Shown here: in pieces, positions 33,927 to 43,214 of the stretch
Layout of the letters: each line of letters opens with the position of its first letter
How positions within the stretch are numbered: the stretch's first letter is position 1
Source of the DNA: Iodobacter fluviatilis
Lineage (GTDB): Bacteria > Pseudomonadota > Gammaproteobacteria > Burkholderiales > Chitinibacteraceae
Assembly (NCBI RefSeq): GCF_900451195.1
Contig: NZ_UGHR01000001.1
Coordinates: 1,178,001 to 1,242,000 of the forward strand
Direction: 5' to 3'
Length of the DNA stretch: 64,000 nucleotides
Position numbers and translations under genes: made by a program
The notes under the pieces: generated by a model
Told to the model about the DNA's origin: nothing
Databases searched by the model: none
Seen by the model: only the letters and a program-made list of their open reading frames with translations

Positions 33927-35107
33927 TGACAGAACTTCTTGCCCCTACTTTTCCAAAAATATTTGAAGGCTCTTTCGTGCACTGGCCTATTCCTGATGGG
34001 AAAAATCGTGCATCTGGAACTGCTCAAATTTCTGCAATGAATGATGCTGAAGCCGTGCTGTGTTGGTTAAGTGAATATACAGGCAGCCCGAATACCGTAG
34101 TCTCCTATCGAAAGGAGGCGGAGCGATTCATGTTGTGGTTGGCGGAGACTTGGCGTGGAATTAGTGATGTCAGTCGAGAGGATATTTTAAGGTACACCCT
34201 TTTTTTGGCGGATCCTCAGCCAGCCGTTAAATGGTGCGGGCCAAGAAGAGCTCGTACACATGCGGAGTGGAAACCGTTTGTTCATGGGCTTCAGCCCGGA
34301 GCAGTCCATCACACCATGCTTTGTCTGCAATCCATGTTTAGTTACCTTGTTGAGGCGAATTACTTAAAAGGCAATCCAGTCGCTTTATCGCGCAAATTAA
34401 GGCGTAGCCAGGGGCAAGATGCTCGCACCTCAGTAAGGGGCAGATTGCTTGAGGGTGAGATCATCGAACGGATTTTAGCTTTTTCAAAAAACCTGACCTA
34501 TCCAGATGGTGTGTCTCTCATAGAAAAAAGAAAGCTGGCTCGTGCACGATTCGTTATGGCGTTCTATCTTATGGTCGGTGCGCGATCTAGCGAGGGAGTG
34601 GCCACATATTCAGGCGATCTTGTTGGTCGGCGAGATGGTGATATTACGCGTTGGTATTGGTGCGTTGTTGGCAAGGGGGGAAAGCGGGCTGAGGTTCCGA
34701 TCCCTCCCGCGCTATTGCCTATTTTGTATGAATACCGTGTCTGCTTTGGCGTAATGGGAACTCCGAGCAAAATTGCGCGTTTACCTCTGCTACTGCCCCT
34801 TGGCATCAATGTGTCTACGCGCACGCCTATGATTTTGGATAGGAAATCGCTCTATCGCATCATTAAAGGGGTGTTGGCAGACATTGCACTTGAGCTGAAA
34901 AATGAGGGGCGTTTGGAGCAGGCCGAGGTGGTGAGCAGTGCTAGCCCACATTGGCTGCGCCATGCTTATGGAAAATGGCAGGTGGATCATGGCATTGAGT
35001 TACGTAATGTGATGCGTAATTTACGTCATAGCAATATGAATACCACGATGATTTATGTCGATGATGATTCAAATCAACGACATAAAGAAACAGAAAGTAT
35101 CTTTTAA
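33923..35107 (+). CDS. Tyrosine recombinase/integrase
   Basis: 394 residues. SAM-like N-domain ~40-160 (SPNTVVSYRKEAERFMLWLA); catalytic residues all present: R221 (VGARSSE), K251 (GKGGKR), H343 and R346 (SPHWLRHAYG), H369 (NLRHSNMNTT) and Y378 (MIYVDDD). Likely to integrate or resolve this element or a dimer. Coupled to the KfrA-like gene. No att duplication could be recognised beside it. Confidence 0.9.
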   Translation: MMTELLAPTFPKIFEGSFVHWPIPDGKNRASGTAQISAMNDAEAVLCWLSEYTGSPNTVVSYRKEAERFMLWLAETWRGISDVSREDILRYTLFLADPQPAVKWCGPRRARTHAEWKPFVHGLQPGAVHHTMLCLQSMFSYLVEANYLKGNPVALSRKLRRSQGQDARTSVRGRLLEGEIIERILAFSKNLTYPDGVSLIEKRKLARARFVMAFYLMVGARSSEGVATYSGDLVGRRDGDITRWYWCVVGKGGKRAEVPIPPALLPILYEYRVCFGVMGTPSKIARLPLLLPLGINVSTRTPMILDRKSLYRIIKGVLADIALELKNEGRLEQAEVVSSASPHWLRHAYGKWQVDHGIELRNVMRNLRHSNMNTTMIYVDDDSNQRHKETESIF

Positions 35108-35132
35108 AGTATGAATAAACAAAGGAATGCTT

Positions 35133-35342
35133 ATGGGCGTTCAGATTGATGCTAAATCCGCTGATTACCAAGCTGGCTACCGGCAGGCTTTGAATGATGC
35201 CGCTAAAGCCTGCGGTGGAGTAGCGTGTATTGCCGCTGGCGATAGCTACCAAACGTCACAGGGGGAGTTTTGGGATGCCGGTGGGGTTTATGGCCAAGCT
35301 AGATTTGACTGTGAACAGTTAATTCTCGCAATGACTAAATGA
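35133..35342 (+). CDS. Small hypothetical protein
   Basis: 69 residues from ATG 35133 (AAAGGA six bases upstream; ATG 35127 too close). MGVQIDAKSADYQAGYRQAL, then a Cys/Ala/Gly-rich middle and YGQARFDCEQLILAMTK. Not recognised. 25 bp after the integrase. Confidence 0.55.
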   Translation: MGVQIDAKSADYQAGYRQALNDAAKACGGVACIAAGDSYQTSQGEFWDAGGVYGQARFDCEQLILAMTK

Positions 35343-35539
35343 CCAAGGGAAGATTTAGGATAATCCAGCGATCAATATTTTCAAATTGCTCCGCTCTCGC
35401 TTCGTGATGGGGTTATATGAGCCTGAGCGGCTTGCTGGGGTTTTTTGCGGTAATTGATCCTTATTAAAAAAATAGTAAGATTGACCTTGGGTAAAAGTAA
35501 GGTAAAATCCAAGGACATCGACATATAAATAGGGACGGG

Positions 35540-35911
35540 ATGAATATTGATATTTACAGACCTGAGACACGCTTAGATCTTTACCTCTTTGTGATGGCAG
35601 ATAAGGATCCAGGTGCCGTTGTTTCCAGCGTGCTCGATCAGCTTGGCCCTTTGACGTTTATTAAGTCGCGAGAAGTTAATGTTGGCCAAAAAATTATTGG
35701 GGCTGATGCAAACGAAATTCTCGATAATATTGAACGCACGGGTTTTCATTTGCAGGTGTCAAAAGTTGCCGATCAAGTTTCTGATGGAGGGGCTGCCATC
35801 GGAGGAGGGATTCTTGGGGCTAGTCTTGCGGGGCCTGTTGGGGCGATTATTGGGGCATTGATTGGGTATGCGTTGGCTGAGCATGCAAAGAAGGCTCCAG
35901 ATGACCTTTGA
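35540..35911 (+). CDS. Hypothetical protein with glycine-zipper tail
   Basis: 123 residues. N-terminal alpha/beta part (DLYLFVMADKDPGAVVSSVL) and a C-terminal Gly/Ala repeat (GGAAIGGGILGASLAGPVGA, IIGALIGYALAE) typical of glycine-zipper membrane-inserting segments. AGGGA precedes ATG 35540. Overlaps the next gene by 11 bases. A membrane-active toxin or stress protein is possible; not recognised. Confidence 0.6.
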   Translation: MNIDIYRPETRLDLYLFVMADKDPGAVVSSVLDQLGPLTFIKSREVNVGQKIIGADANEILDNIERTGFHLQVSKVADQVSDGGAAIGGGILGASLAGPVGAIIGALIGYALAEHAKKAPDDL

Positions 35912-36194
35912 TCTGAATACCTGCATAAAGGTTTCGCCGGTAGTTTGTGGGTTAATTGTCATGCTCACTGTTTGGGGTTATCGCGCACTTAAATCTAAGC
36001 CTGTTACCGTCGAGGACATGTTTGTCGTTGGCATTACAGGAAGTTCTTTTCCTTCAGGTGTGCTTTTTATTTTTGCGGCTTTTGATTCTTCTATGTTGGT
36101 TAAAGTTTCTGAAGCACCTGTCTATATTGGAATTGCTGGCTGTGCAGTTCTGTATATTACAGGTAAGACTGTGAGAGAAAAAACTAAGGCTTGA
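35901..36194 (+). CDS. Small membrane protein
   Basis: 97 residues from ATG 35901 (in-frame ATG 35862 lies deep within the previous gene). Three hydrophobic segments: VVCGLIVMLTVWGYRAL, VVGITGSSFPSGVLFIFAAF and VYIGIAGCAVLYITG. Not recognised. Coupled by overlap to the glycine-zipper gene. Confidence 0.55.
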   Translation: MTFDLNTCIKVSPVVCGLIVMLTVWGYRALKSKPVTVEDMFVVGITGSSFPSGVLFIFAAFDSSMLVKVSEAPVYIGIAGCAVLYITGKTVREKTKA

Positions 36195-36266
36195 TGGTTT
36201 TGGATCGGTGAGTGATATTGTATTTTCTTAGCCTATTGATAGTGTCTCCAATTAATTTATTAAATA

Positions 36267-36800
36267 ATGACAATGAATATTCCGCATATTCCCTTAAGAT
36301 TATTTCATGGTTCCGCTCTGCCTGATCTTACTAGCTTAAAAATTGCCTTTGCACAAAATAATACTCCTTTGGGTCCAGGAGTATATTTAACTGAAGATCT
36401 ATTAGTTGCTGGTTGTTATCCTTACAGGAAGGGGAAAATATATGAGGTTGAGGTAAGGGGAAATAGGAGTTACGTCATTAACCTTGATGAACCTTTTAAA
36501 AAACAGACTTTTGAGGCTCGTTCTTCAATAGTTAAACTTTTGCATCTAGCTAAATGTGAAATTTCTTTTAAGGATACACTGGATGCTCGCGATATTATTG
36601 AAATGACTATATCTAAATTTACAAAGAAAGAACGTAATCTACATCTTGCACAATTGGGTATTTGGATGATCTTTGGCACGCTCCGTGCCATGGAAACTAG
36701 CGGACTTAGTGATCGTGGCATTCAATATGTGATTTTAGAAGATGCTGCGATTATAAGTGTAAAACCATATATCAAGCAGGTTGCACCGACTGAAGTTTAA
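36267..36800 (+). CDS. ADP-ribosyltransferase-fold protein (ART-PolyVal-like)
   Basis: 177 residues. RLFHGSALPDLTSL (H14) and TPLGPGVYLTEDLLVAGCYP (Y40) followed by GKIYEVEVRGN and, near the C-terminus, DRGIQYVILEDAAI show the H...Y...[Q/E] order of PARP/ART folds as found in phage and plasmid polyvalent proteins. Such enzymes modify host proteins with ADP-ribose, often against host defence on DNA entry. No ribosome binding site of note; a terminator follows. Confidence 0.5.
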   Translation: MTMNIPHIPLRLFHGSALPDLTSLKIAFAQNNTPLGPGVYLTEDLLVAGCYPYRKGKIYEVEVRGNRSYVINLDEPFKKQTFEARSSIVKLLHLAKCEISFKDTLDARDIIEMTISKFTKKERNLHLAQLGIWMIFGTLRAMETSGLSDRGIQYVILEDAAIISVKPYIKQVAPTEV

Positions 36801-36887
36801 CGGATTTCTCTGACTTATGTTGGTGAGGATGGACCTGAAAGGTACACTTGGGGTATTGGTATTGCACCCTGATGGTGGCGGATTGGA

Positions 36888-36912
36888 ATGGGGGGGCTCT
36901 CCCCCTTTTTTT
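36888..36912 (+). terminator. Terminator after the ART-fold gene
   Basis: GGGGGG-ctct-CCCCC followed by T7. Confidence 0.85.
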
Positions 36913-37052
36913 GTTTGTTGAATGAGTTAATTAATATTTCATATGTTTTTGTTTGTTTTTTAAGCTTTTTTTATGGCTAATTAGCACTCATTAAAGAAAA
37001 TATTACATTAAATGATGCTTCATAATTACCCGTTCTGAATAAATGCTGATTT

Positions 37053-37490
37053 GTGGCGATTAATCAATCACGGGTATATTATATGTTTCTTATATTGTCG
37101 TATATATCTATTTTGTTTGTGCTCTATTTAGTTGCTAAGCTAGTGATGGAAATCCGCCGTAGTTTCGAAATTTTAGAGTCTAGCTCAGCAAAGACTGCGA
37201 AAGATCGACTTTTCGTTGAATTTGGCTGCGCTGTTTTGAGCGCTCCAATATATCAAGTATACGTTGATGGACGACCTGCATATTCCTTATCCGAAATTCA
37301 AGTTGTTGCCTTGTTTTTTGAGCACCCTATGCCTCTTGATGTAAGCCTAAAGATATTAACTGAGTTTTTTCCTTTGCACATAAATGGGAAAGAGTATCGT
37401 TTTAAAAAAAGGCAATCTATGCGGCCAGATTTTATAAGGGATATTGAAAAAATTGAAAAGGTTGAGCAAGAATATTTTGATGCAAAATAA
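37053..37490 (+). CDS. Hypothetical protein with one N-terminal transmembrane helix
   Basis: 145 residues from GTG 37053, or 135 from ATG 37083. MFLILSYISILFVLYLVAKL is a membrane anchor, followed by a soluble domain (FVEFGCAVLSAPIYQVYVDG, FFPLHINGKEYRFKKRQSMR). Not recognised. AT-rich surroundings. Confidence 0.55.
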   Translation: MAINQSRVYYMFLILSYISILFVLYLVAKLVMEIRRSFEILESSSAKTAKDRLFVEFGCAVLSAPIYQVYVDGRPAYSLSEIQVVALFFEHPMPLDVSLKILTEFFPLHINGKEYRFKKRQSMRPDFIRDIEKIEKVEQEYFDAK

Positions 37491-37576
37491 TTAATATTTT
37501 TTAATTATTAAATTTAATCTGTATTTTGCTATTGATTATGAATAAATAGAATGTATTGTGTTTGTATTGAATAATA

Positions 37577-38845
37577 ATGTGTGGTTTTTTTATGGATAGT
37601 GATTTTGGTAAAGAGGCAATACAGCTCGATCTTTTTTCTCATGTGAGAAATACTTATTCTCAAGCCGGTGAAGAAGCAATAAGCAATGATTCTTTATATG
37701 CCGTTGTAGCTGAGAAATTGGGTCGCCCTGAATTGCTCAAAATTAAAACTCCAGTTGGCTCTTCAGGAGAAATGCATAACCTGATAAAGCGTAAAATACG
37801 CTGGTTTCAGCAGACGCTTAAACAGCTTGGTGTAATAGAGCGGGTCCAAGGAGAAAGGGGCGTGTGGCGGCTTGCTGAGCCAGTAGGAAAGGACTTGCAT
37901 AAGGCTGCAGATGGTGTTCGTCTTGTCGCTTTTAGTACAGATCTTGGTGTTGCTTTCTGGGGGCATTGCAAAGACATATTTGCCTCTGTCAGCGAGCCAA
38001 TTGCGTTGTGTATTACTTCACCGCCCTACCCTTTACGGAATGCACGGGCATATGGGAATCCAGCCGAATCAGAATATATTGATTTCATCTGTTCCGCGTT
38101 GGAGCCCATCATTAAAAATTTAATTCCAGGTGCTAGCGTTGTTCTAAATCTGAGTAGTGACATTTTTCTGAGTAAATCTCCGGCTCGCTCCTTGTATGTT
38201 GAGAGACTGGTCTTGTCACTACATGACCGACTGGGACTTTTTCTTATGGATCGGATTCCGTGGGTTAATAAAAGTAAGCCGCCAGGCCCGACATACTGGG
38301 CATGTGTGAATCGAGTGCAATTAACAACTGCATATGAGCCAATTTTTTGGTTCACAAATGATCCATTGAAAGTCCGATCGGACAACCGGCGCGTACTGGA
38401 ACCTCACAGCGATAGGCAGCAGCGTTTGATGGCCGCTGGTGGGGCAAAACGATCGGCAACGTATGGTGATGGCGCTTATAAGATTCGCCCAGATTCGTTT
38501 GGCCGAGTTACTGAGGGAAAAATTGCTAGAAATGTTTTAGAGCGTGGCCACGCATGTAGTGATACTAAAGCGTACAGGGAGTACGCACTAAATCATAACC
38601 TACCTATTCATGGCGCAATGTTTCCTACGAGTATCCCCGAGTTTTTTATCCAGTTCTTGACCGAGCCAAATGAATTAGTTGTCGATTGTTTTGGAGGAAC
38701 AATAAAAACGGGGCTGGCTGCAGAGCGCCTTGGCCGTCGTTGGATGTCTACAGAGTTGATCATTCAATATTTGCGCGGGGCCGCAGGGTTATTTCAAAAG
38801 TTTAATGGTTTTGAAATGCATCCTGCACTGAGGTCCATCGGGTAG
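37577..38845 (+). CDS. Solitary beta-class DNA methyltransferase (N4C or N6A)
   Basis: 422 residues. Residues ~40-105 look like a winged helix. Motif IV TSPPY (147-151) precedes motif I (VVDCFGGTIKTGLAAERLG, ~374-392), the order of beta-class enzymes; the middle (~230-350) is the target-recognition part. No endonuclease gene is adjacent, so it is an orphan methyltransferase that could mask the plasmid from host restriction. In-frame ATG 37592 is an alternative start. Confidence 0.85.
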   Translation: MCGFFMDSDFGKEAIQLDLFSHVRNTYSQAGEEAISNDSLYAVVAEKLGRPELLKIKTPVGSSGEMHNLIKRKIRWFQQTLKQLGVIERVQGERGVWRLAEPVGKDLHKAADGVRLVAFSTDLGVAFWGHCKDIFASVSEPIALCITSPPYPLRNARAYGNPAESEYIDFICSALEPIIKNLIPGASVVLNLSSDIFLSKSPARSLYVERLVLSLHDRLGLFLMDRIPWVNKSKPPGPTYWACVNRVQLTTAYEPIFWFTNDPLKVRSDNRRVLEPHSDRQQRLMAAGGAKRSATYGDGAYKIRPDSFGRVTEGKIARNVLERGHACSDTKAYREYALNHNLPIHGAMFPTSIPEFFIQFLTEPNELVVDCFGGTIKTGLAAERLGRRWMSTELIIQYLRGAAGLFQKFNGFEMHPALRSIG

Positions 38846-39007
38846 GTACGACTATTCATTCTTTAAATTTTGAACTCATAGATTAAATCAATGACAGCTA
38901 TGGGGTGTGAGCGTGGGCATAAGTGCCAAAATCTAGCAGCAAACCAAGTTATCCGAAAAGCATATGAATGCGGACGACATTAACTTACCAAGCTATGGGT
39001 GGAAAAA

Positions 39008-39199
39008 ATGAAAAAACTTAAAAAATTCTTAATTTTATTTGTTCCGGCAACAGCACTGCTCATTACCGGAATTGTACTCGGTCGGGTAAGTAAAGAAAGT
39101 GAGATTAGGAACAATATACGGCAGGATGCACAGGCCATTTCGTACTCATGGAACCAGTGTGAATCGCGTGTCATTAGCCGTAGCGTAGGGATTCATTAA
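39008..39199 (+). CDS. Small membrane-anchored protein
   Basis: 63 residues from ATG 39008 (TGGA upstream). MKKLKKFLILFVPATALLIT GIVLG is a signal anchor, followed by a short polar domain with a single Cys. Not recognised; resembles small lysis/entry-exclusion-like exported proteins in size only. A further tiny frame with a good ribosome binding site (39334-39369, 11 codons) lies downstream. Confidence 0.5.
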   Translation: MKKLKKFLILFVPATALLITGIVLGRVSKESEIRNNIRQDAQAISYSWNQCESRVISRSVGIH

Positions 39200-39374
39200 T
39201 ATTTAGATTTATCTAATAATTTATTTAACCAATCTAGCTAAAAATGGGGTTTCAATTAAATTTCACCTCCATCAACCTAGATTATCCTATTAATTACTAT
39301 TTATATCATACTGAAAAAAAGGACTGAATAATCATGACTATGTGGGCGGCAAAGCAAATTTTATTTTAGTCGTT

Positions 39375-40280
39375 TTAATGTTGATCTTGCCTTTTACAGA
39401 GGTCTGCTAAATATTGGCCAAGGTCAACTATTCCTGCTTGGCGTAATGTTTTAGACACACTTATTGATCGCTGCTCGTTTCTTGGGAGTAATACTGCTTG
39501 TGCATTGTCATAGGGAATTGGCAGTGCGTGCCATAGCCATGTTGCCTTGAAAGATTTCATTGCCTCGCGAAATGCGTTACAGACATCTGGTTTGTTTGAA
39601 ATAATGAAGATATCGAAATCATTACGTAGTGAGGCAATAGCTAGTGGGTTGAGTGAATAGATACGGATTTTTCCCTTAAGCGGTACTTTTATAGCGAGGC
39701 GATTTGCTATGAATTTTGCGGCCGCAAAATGATGCGAACCGCCATTATTCATTAAAAATACACGCTTATCCCATTGGTATATGAAAAAAAAATCTGAGCT
39801 TTGTGGTGCATGAATTATGCGAATTTCTTTATGTGCAAGATTTTGCGCTAATTTTGCTTTGGTGATTTCATTAATCATCTCTAATGAGTTTTTTTCTACC
39901 ATTGCATCTGTACTGCTGAATTTGCTTAGGTCGGATTTTGAACACGCAAATCCATATACTTCTTGGATATCGCATGCCCACTGCTCAATAAGCTGGCAAC
40001 TGCTAATTTGATCGTATTCTGGCCGGTGTGTGTGGAAAAAGCCTTTGGTACTACTCCAGCCGTGAACATCTCCTTTCTTATGACGGGGGAATGATCGAGG
40101 CGTTTCGCCTAATTTATGCCATGCAACGACGCTATTTACATCAATGAGTGTTGATGTAGGCTTTAGTGCTACATGAATGTCCTGCCGTTCTGTGAGCAAG
40201 CGTAGCAGTTTCGCAGGCTGGCCAAATTTCTCACGAATGCCATCAAAAATAGGGCTTTCTAGTCGTCTCACTGCTGTCAA
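39375..40280 (-). CDS. DUF6685-like protein
   Basis: 301 residues. NNGGSHHFAAAKFIANRLAI and the following VPLKGKIRIYSLNPLAIASL match the core of DUF6685 proteins of plasmids and phages, function unknown. HIHV... and SSTKGFFHTHRPEYDQISSC in the N-terminal half are His-rich. Divergent from the gene at 40644; a promoter element for that gene lies between. Confidence 0.6.
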   Translation of the reverse strand: MTAVRRLESPIFDGIREKFGQPAKLLRLLTERQDIHVALKPTSTLIDVNSVVAWHKLGETPRSFPRHKKGDVHGWSSTKGFFHTHRPEYDQISSCQLIEQWACDIQEVYGFACSKSDLSKFSSTDAMVEKNSLEMINEITKAKLAQNLAHKEIRIIHAPQSSDFFFIYQWDKRVFLMNNGGSHHFAAAKFIANRLAIKVPLKGKIRIYSLNPLAIASLRNDFDIFIISNKPDVCNAFREAMKSFKATWLWHALPIPYDNAQAVLLPRNEQRSISVSKTLRQAGIVDLGQYLADLCKRQDQH

Positions 40281-40367
40281 TTCCTGTCGATTTTTGTTGC
40301 GAAAATATATTTCGACCAGTTACTTCTTGCTTAGGTGTGATTAATTTTTTTCAGAGTGGTTTTGCAG

Positions 40368-40457
40368 TTGCAAGATACTGAATCTTCAATGACAATGCAA
40401 TTTCATGCTTTTATCAATAAATTTGACGCGGGAACTGAACGCGAGCTGAAAACACAG
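40368..40457 (+). promoter_or_regulatory. Promoter element #1 (TTGCAA-N18-ACAATG plus hairpin box)
   Basis: TTGCAA (40368-40373), 18-bp spacer, ACAATG (40392-40397), then 26 bases to TTTGACGCGGGAACTGAACG, CGAGCTGAAA and ACACAG (to 40457). The box folds as CGCG-N9-CGCG. Same arrangement as 47015-47102, where the arms are CGTG/CACG. Confidence 0.6.
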
Positions 40458-40507
40458 TGTGTACCTACTCGGTACTTTATCTATTTCGTTTAATGCGATG
40501 TTCAGTT

Positions 40508-40531
40508 AACGCCCCCAGTGGCGTTTTTTTT
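40508..40531 (+). terminator. Attenuator-like terminator between promoter element #1 and its gene
   Basis: AACGCC-cccagt-GGCGTT followed by T6. It stands between the promoter box and gene 40644, where a terminator would block expression unless bypassed. Confidence 0.7.
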
Positions 40532-40586
40532 CGTCCAGACTTTATCTAAAAAATATTATTTTTGGATAAATAAATTTTATTCAAGT

Positions 40587-40616
40587 CCCTAGAGGGTGCA
40601 ACCTCTAGGGGGCACC
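40587..40616 (+). promoter_or_regulatory. Two-hairpin leader of gene 40644
   Basis: CCCTAGAGG-gtgcaa-CCTCTAGGG is a perfect 9-bp stem; alternatively GGTGC...GCACC closes around CC-tcta-GG. Mutually exclusive. GGAGG and ATG 40644 follow. Confidence 0.65.
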
Positions 40617-40643
40617 TCTCGTTTACTTTTTTTTGGAGGTGTT

Positions 40644-41321
40644 ATGAGAAAGTATCTTTGCCCTAGTAGGCAGGCAGAACAAGCCAGTGAGTCGTCCTTG
40701 TGCTTATTAAAAAATTTTACGCTAGGTTTGCAGCGTAAATATGAATGGGTTATGGGGTCCACACAGGGCAATCCTGTGGGGGTTGAGTTCTCAAATCGTT
40801 CTGGTGATCAATGGGCCGTGATATTACCTGAAATGAGCAATCCCGAAGATGGAGCTTATCGCATCCAATATTTCCGGGCTTCAGGGTTTACGTCACACGG
40901 TACATATAAAACAGTTGAGCTTGCTGCAGAAGAAATGTGCTGTTCATATCATTTAAAAGCACTTGGCATGCTAGATAAACTGAACAGGACAACCATGTGG
41001 AAGCAAGGAAATGAGTTAAACAGTCTGATTTACAAAGTTAATGTAGGTCAATTAAGTTGGTCTGAATTTTGTGATATTCAAAAAGAGCTAATGCGTGAAT
41101 CAGGGCAGAATTTTGAGAGCTACTCAGATGATGAATTGGTTATTCTTTTGGAAAATAAAAACTATCCTTTGTCGCGTCGTTTAAGCGCAAAAATAGAGAG
41201 TATCAAACGTATGGAGGCTCCCTTGAGGAATAGTGCAAGGGAACGCATGCATGCATATGTTAAAAATAGATTAAATATGCTTTGTATAGGACATAAGCGA
41301 TCATTGACGCTTATGTTTTAA
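40644..41321 (+). CDS. Hypothetical protein
   Basis: 225 residues from ATG 40644 (GGAGG four bases upstream). N-terminal half mixed (GVEFSNRSGDQWAVILPEMS), C-terminal half helical and basic (LSAKIESIKRMEAPLRNSAR, ERMHAYVKNRL). Not recognised. Controlled by promoter element #1, attenuator and leader, so it belongs to the shared regulon. Confidence 0.65.
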   Translation: MRKYLCPSRQAEQASESSLCLLKNFTLGLQRKYEWVMGSTQGNPVGVEFSNRSGDQWAVILPEMSNPEDGAYRIQYFRASGFTSHGTYKTVELAAEEMCCSYHLKALGMLDKLNRTTMWKQGNELNSLIYKVNVGQLSWSEFCDIQKELMRESGQNFESYSDDELVILLENKNYPLSRRLSAKIESIKRMEAPLRNSARERMHAYVKNRLNMLCIGHKRSLTLMF

Positions 41322-41549
41322 GGGTTTTAATATAAAGTATCATTTATATTTTTAGATTGCTACGTAATTTGGATCGTTATATGTTCCATTAATAAATTAA
41401 ACTGGCATTATGCTATAATAAGTAAAAAATTCATAATGGGTAATTCATAGCAAAAGGGGTTTGTTTCCCTCTTGCTATGATATACCTAATCATTCAATAT
41501 CCAGCATGTACATTTTATGGCATGCCATATTATTTAATAGGTATTAAAA

Positions 41550-42545
41550 ATGACCGATGATCAATCAATAATCAAAGATTTGGTTCCTGGCTCAATTAAA
41601 GGCAGTATGAAAGGTACGAGCAGTGCCGATCTTTGGCAGCCATCAATTGATAAGCTGAAAATTCTGCCTGATTTCAATGTGCGTGTGAAAGATGAGGAAT
41701 ACCACGCTCATATCCGCTATCTGGCAGACAGCATGAAGGCTCACGGTTTTAAGAAAAACGGAGCAATGGAGGTTTTTGTTGCGAAAGAAGGCTTAGAAGA
41801 TGTTATCTACATTACAGATGGTCATTGCCGATATGAAGCGGTGCACTTGGCTAACTCAGAGCTAAGTGAAGCAGATCAAATTAAAACGGTTTACGCTGTT
41901 ACAGTTTCTTCTGGCACCTCGATGGAAGATATCACGCTGGGATTGGTCCAAAGCAATTCGGGCAAGCAACTAACCCAGTATGAAAAAGCGGTGGTATTTA
42001 AGAGGCTAAGTATGCAGTTCGGTAAAACGACCGCTGAAATTGCCCATAGTGCCTGCGTATCGGTCACTCACGTTGATCGCTTATTATTGTTGATGTCTTC
42101 CCCGCTTCGTGTTCGTCAAATGGTTCAGGAGCGATTAGTCGCTGTTGATGTGGCCATCGATGCAATTAAAGAGCACGGAAGCAATGTTGTGCAAGTTCTG
42201 GAAAAAGCTTTGGCAGAACTAAGAGCTAAAGCTGACCTTTCTGTGAAAGGCGGTGTTGTTGATAATAGTGCTCGCGTAAAGATTACAAGTAAGCACTTAA
42301 ATCCGCAGACTGCTCATCAAAAACAGGTAAAAAAAGCTGCCCCAAAGCTGTATGCAACTGTAGCTAAGTTAAAGGCCCACCCGGTGTTTGATCATTTACC
42401 GGATGATCTTCGCCAGGAGATCATGGAGCTGATGGGGGAGTTAGTTGAGCCGGAAACACCTGATGATGCACAGCAGCAGTCTTTACCTTTACCGCTTGAT
42501 GAGGACAATCGCGTCTCTCAAGAAAGTAAAGAAGTTGCTTTATGA
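41550..42545 (+). CDS. ParB/KorB-like DNA-binding protein
   Basis: 331 residues. ParB N-terminal domain ~30-130 (KILPDFNVRVKDEEYHAHIR, ITDGHCRYEAVHLAN in place of the GERRxRA box), then a helix-turn-helix (KTTAEIAHSACVSVTHVDRL) and a polar C-terminus. No ParA partner is adjacent. Stand-alone ParB-like proteins of this kind (YubM-like) are typical of plasmid leading regions; some bind CTP and DNA. Strong terminator downstream. Confidence 0.85.
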   Translation: MTDDQSIIKDLVPGSIKGSMKGTSSADLWQPSIDKLKILPDFNVRVKDEEYHAHIRYLADSMKAHGFKKNGAMEVFVAKEGLEDVIYITDGHCRYEAVHLANSELSEADQIKTVYAVTVSSGTSMEDITLGLVQSNSGKQLTQYEKAVVFKRLSMQFGKTTAEIAHSACVSVTHVDRLLLLMSSPLRVRQMVQERLVAVDVAIDAIKEHGSNVVQVLEKALAELRAKADLSVKGGVVDNSARVKITSKHLNPQTAHQKQVKKAAPKLYATVAKLKAHPVFDHLPDDLRQEIMELMGELVEPETPDDAQQQSLPLPLDEDNRVSQESKEVAL

Positions 42546-42558
42546 TTTTGAATCTTAA

Positions 42559-42603
42559 CCTCGCTTTAATCCCTTCTCCGGGGATTAAGCGAGGTTTTTT
42601 TTA
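42559..42603 (+). terminator. Terminator after the parB-like gene
   Basis: CCTCGCTTTAATCCC and GGGATTAAGCGAGG form a 14-bp stem, followed by T8. Confidence 0.9.
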
Positions 42604-42959
42604 TTTTTAAAAAATAGCGACATTTAAGTTGTTGTTCCATTTTAAAGTTGTTTCATTGCTTTCGATTGGTATAATATTTATTGAGGTTTGTCGGTGAAAG
42701 CTTACAGAGGTTAGGGTGGGATAATATCGTACTGAATGGAGTAAATTTTGGCTGGCTTTGAAATGTGCTGATTAATTAGAGTTTCCTACTGTTTGCTAAA
42801 ATATTAATGTTGCCACTGTACCCTCATAGAGAATGGCAGCATCAAATTGTTTTATTTCAGTTCGGTTTTATGTGAATCTTATCTGTTGGTCCCATTGCGT
42901 ATTGGAGAGCGATAGAATCGCTAGCTATACGTATAACAAAGTAATTTGGAGTGATTGGT
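42604..42959. other. Intergenic, no gene seen
   Basis: AT-rich. Contains TGCCA...TGGCA inverted repeat (42812-42840) and a lone CTATACGTATA near 42925. Promoter of the small-gene operon at 42960 presumably lies here. Confidence 0.4.
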
Positions 42960-43214
42960 ATGAGTTACGCTTTAAATCAAATGAAAAAAGAGACAAAAAG
43001 ATTTTTTAAACTTTTTGACACTCTTCCATCTACGGATTACCTGCGGGCACGCTCTGCATTAGAAAATTTAGGCGCTTGTTTTTCGCAGGCTAATTTTGCA
43101 AATGAAGTTGAGCGTGAAGAAGGACTTGCACTTTTATTTAAAGCGAAAAATAAAGTGATCGCCCATATACAGCTTTCCTCTTCAACTTGCGATGAATCGC
43201 GTTTTTACCAATGA
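42960..43214 (+). CDS. Small hypothetical protein
   Basis: 84 residues from ATG 42960 (GGAG nine bases upstream). MSYALNQMKKETKRFFKLFD, helical, then FANEVEREEGLALLFKAKNK. Not recognised. Overlaps the next gene by four bases (ATGA). Confidence 0.6.
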   Translation: MSYALNQMKKETKRFFKLFDTLPSTDYLRARSALENLGACFSQANFANEVEREEGLALLFKAKNKVIAHIQLSSSTCDESRFYQ

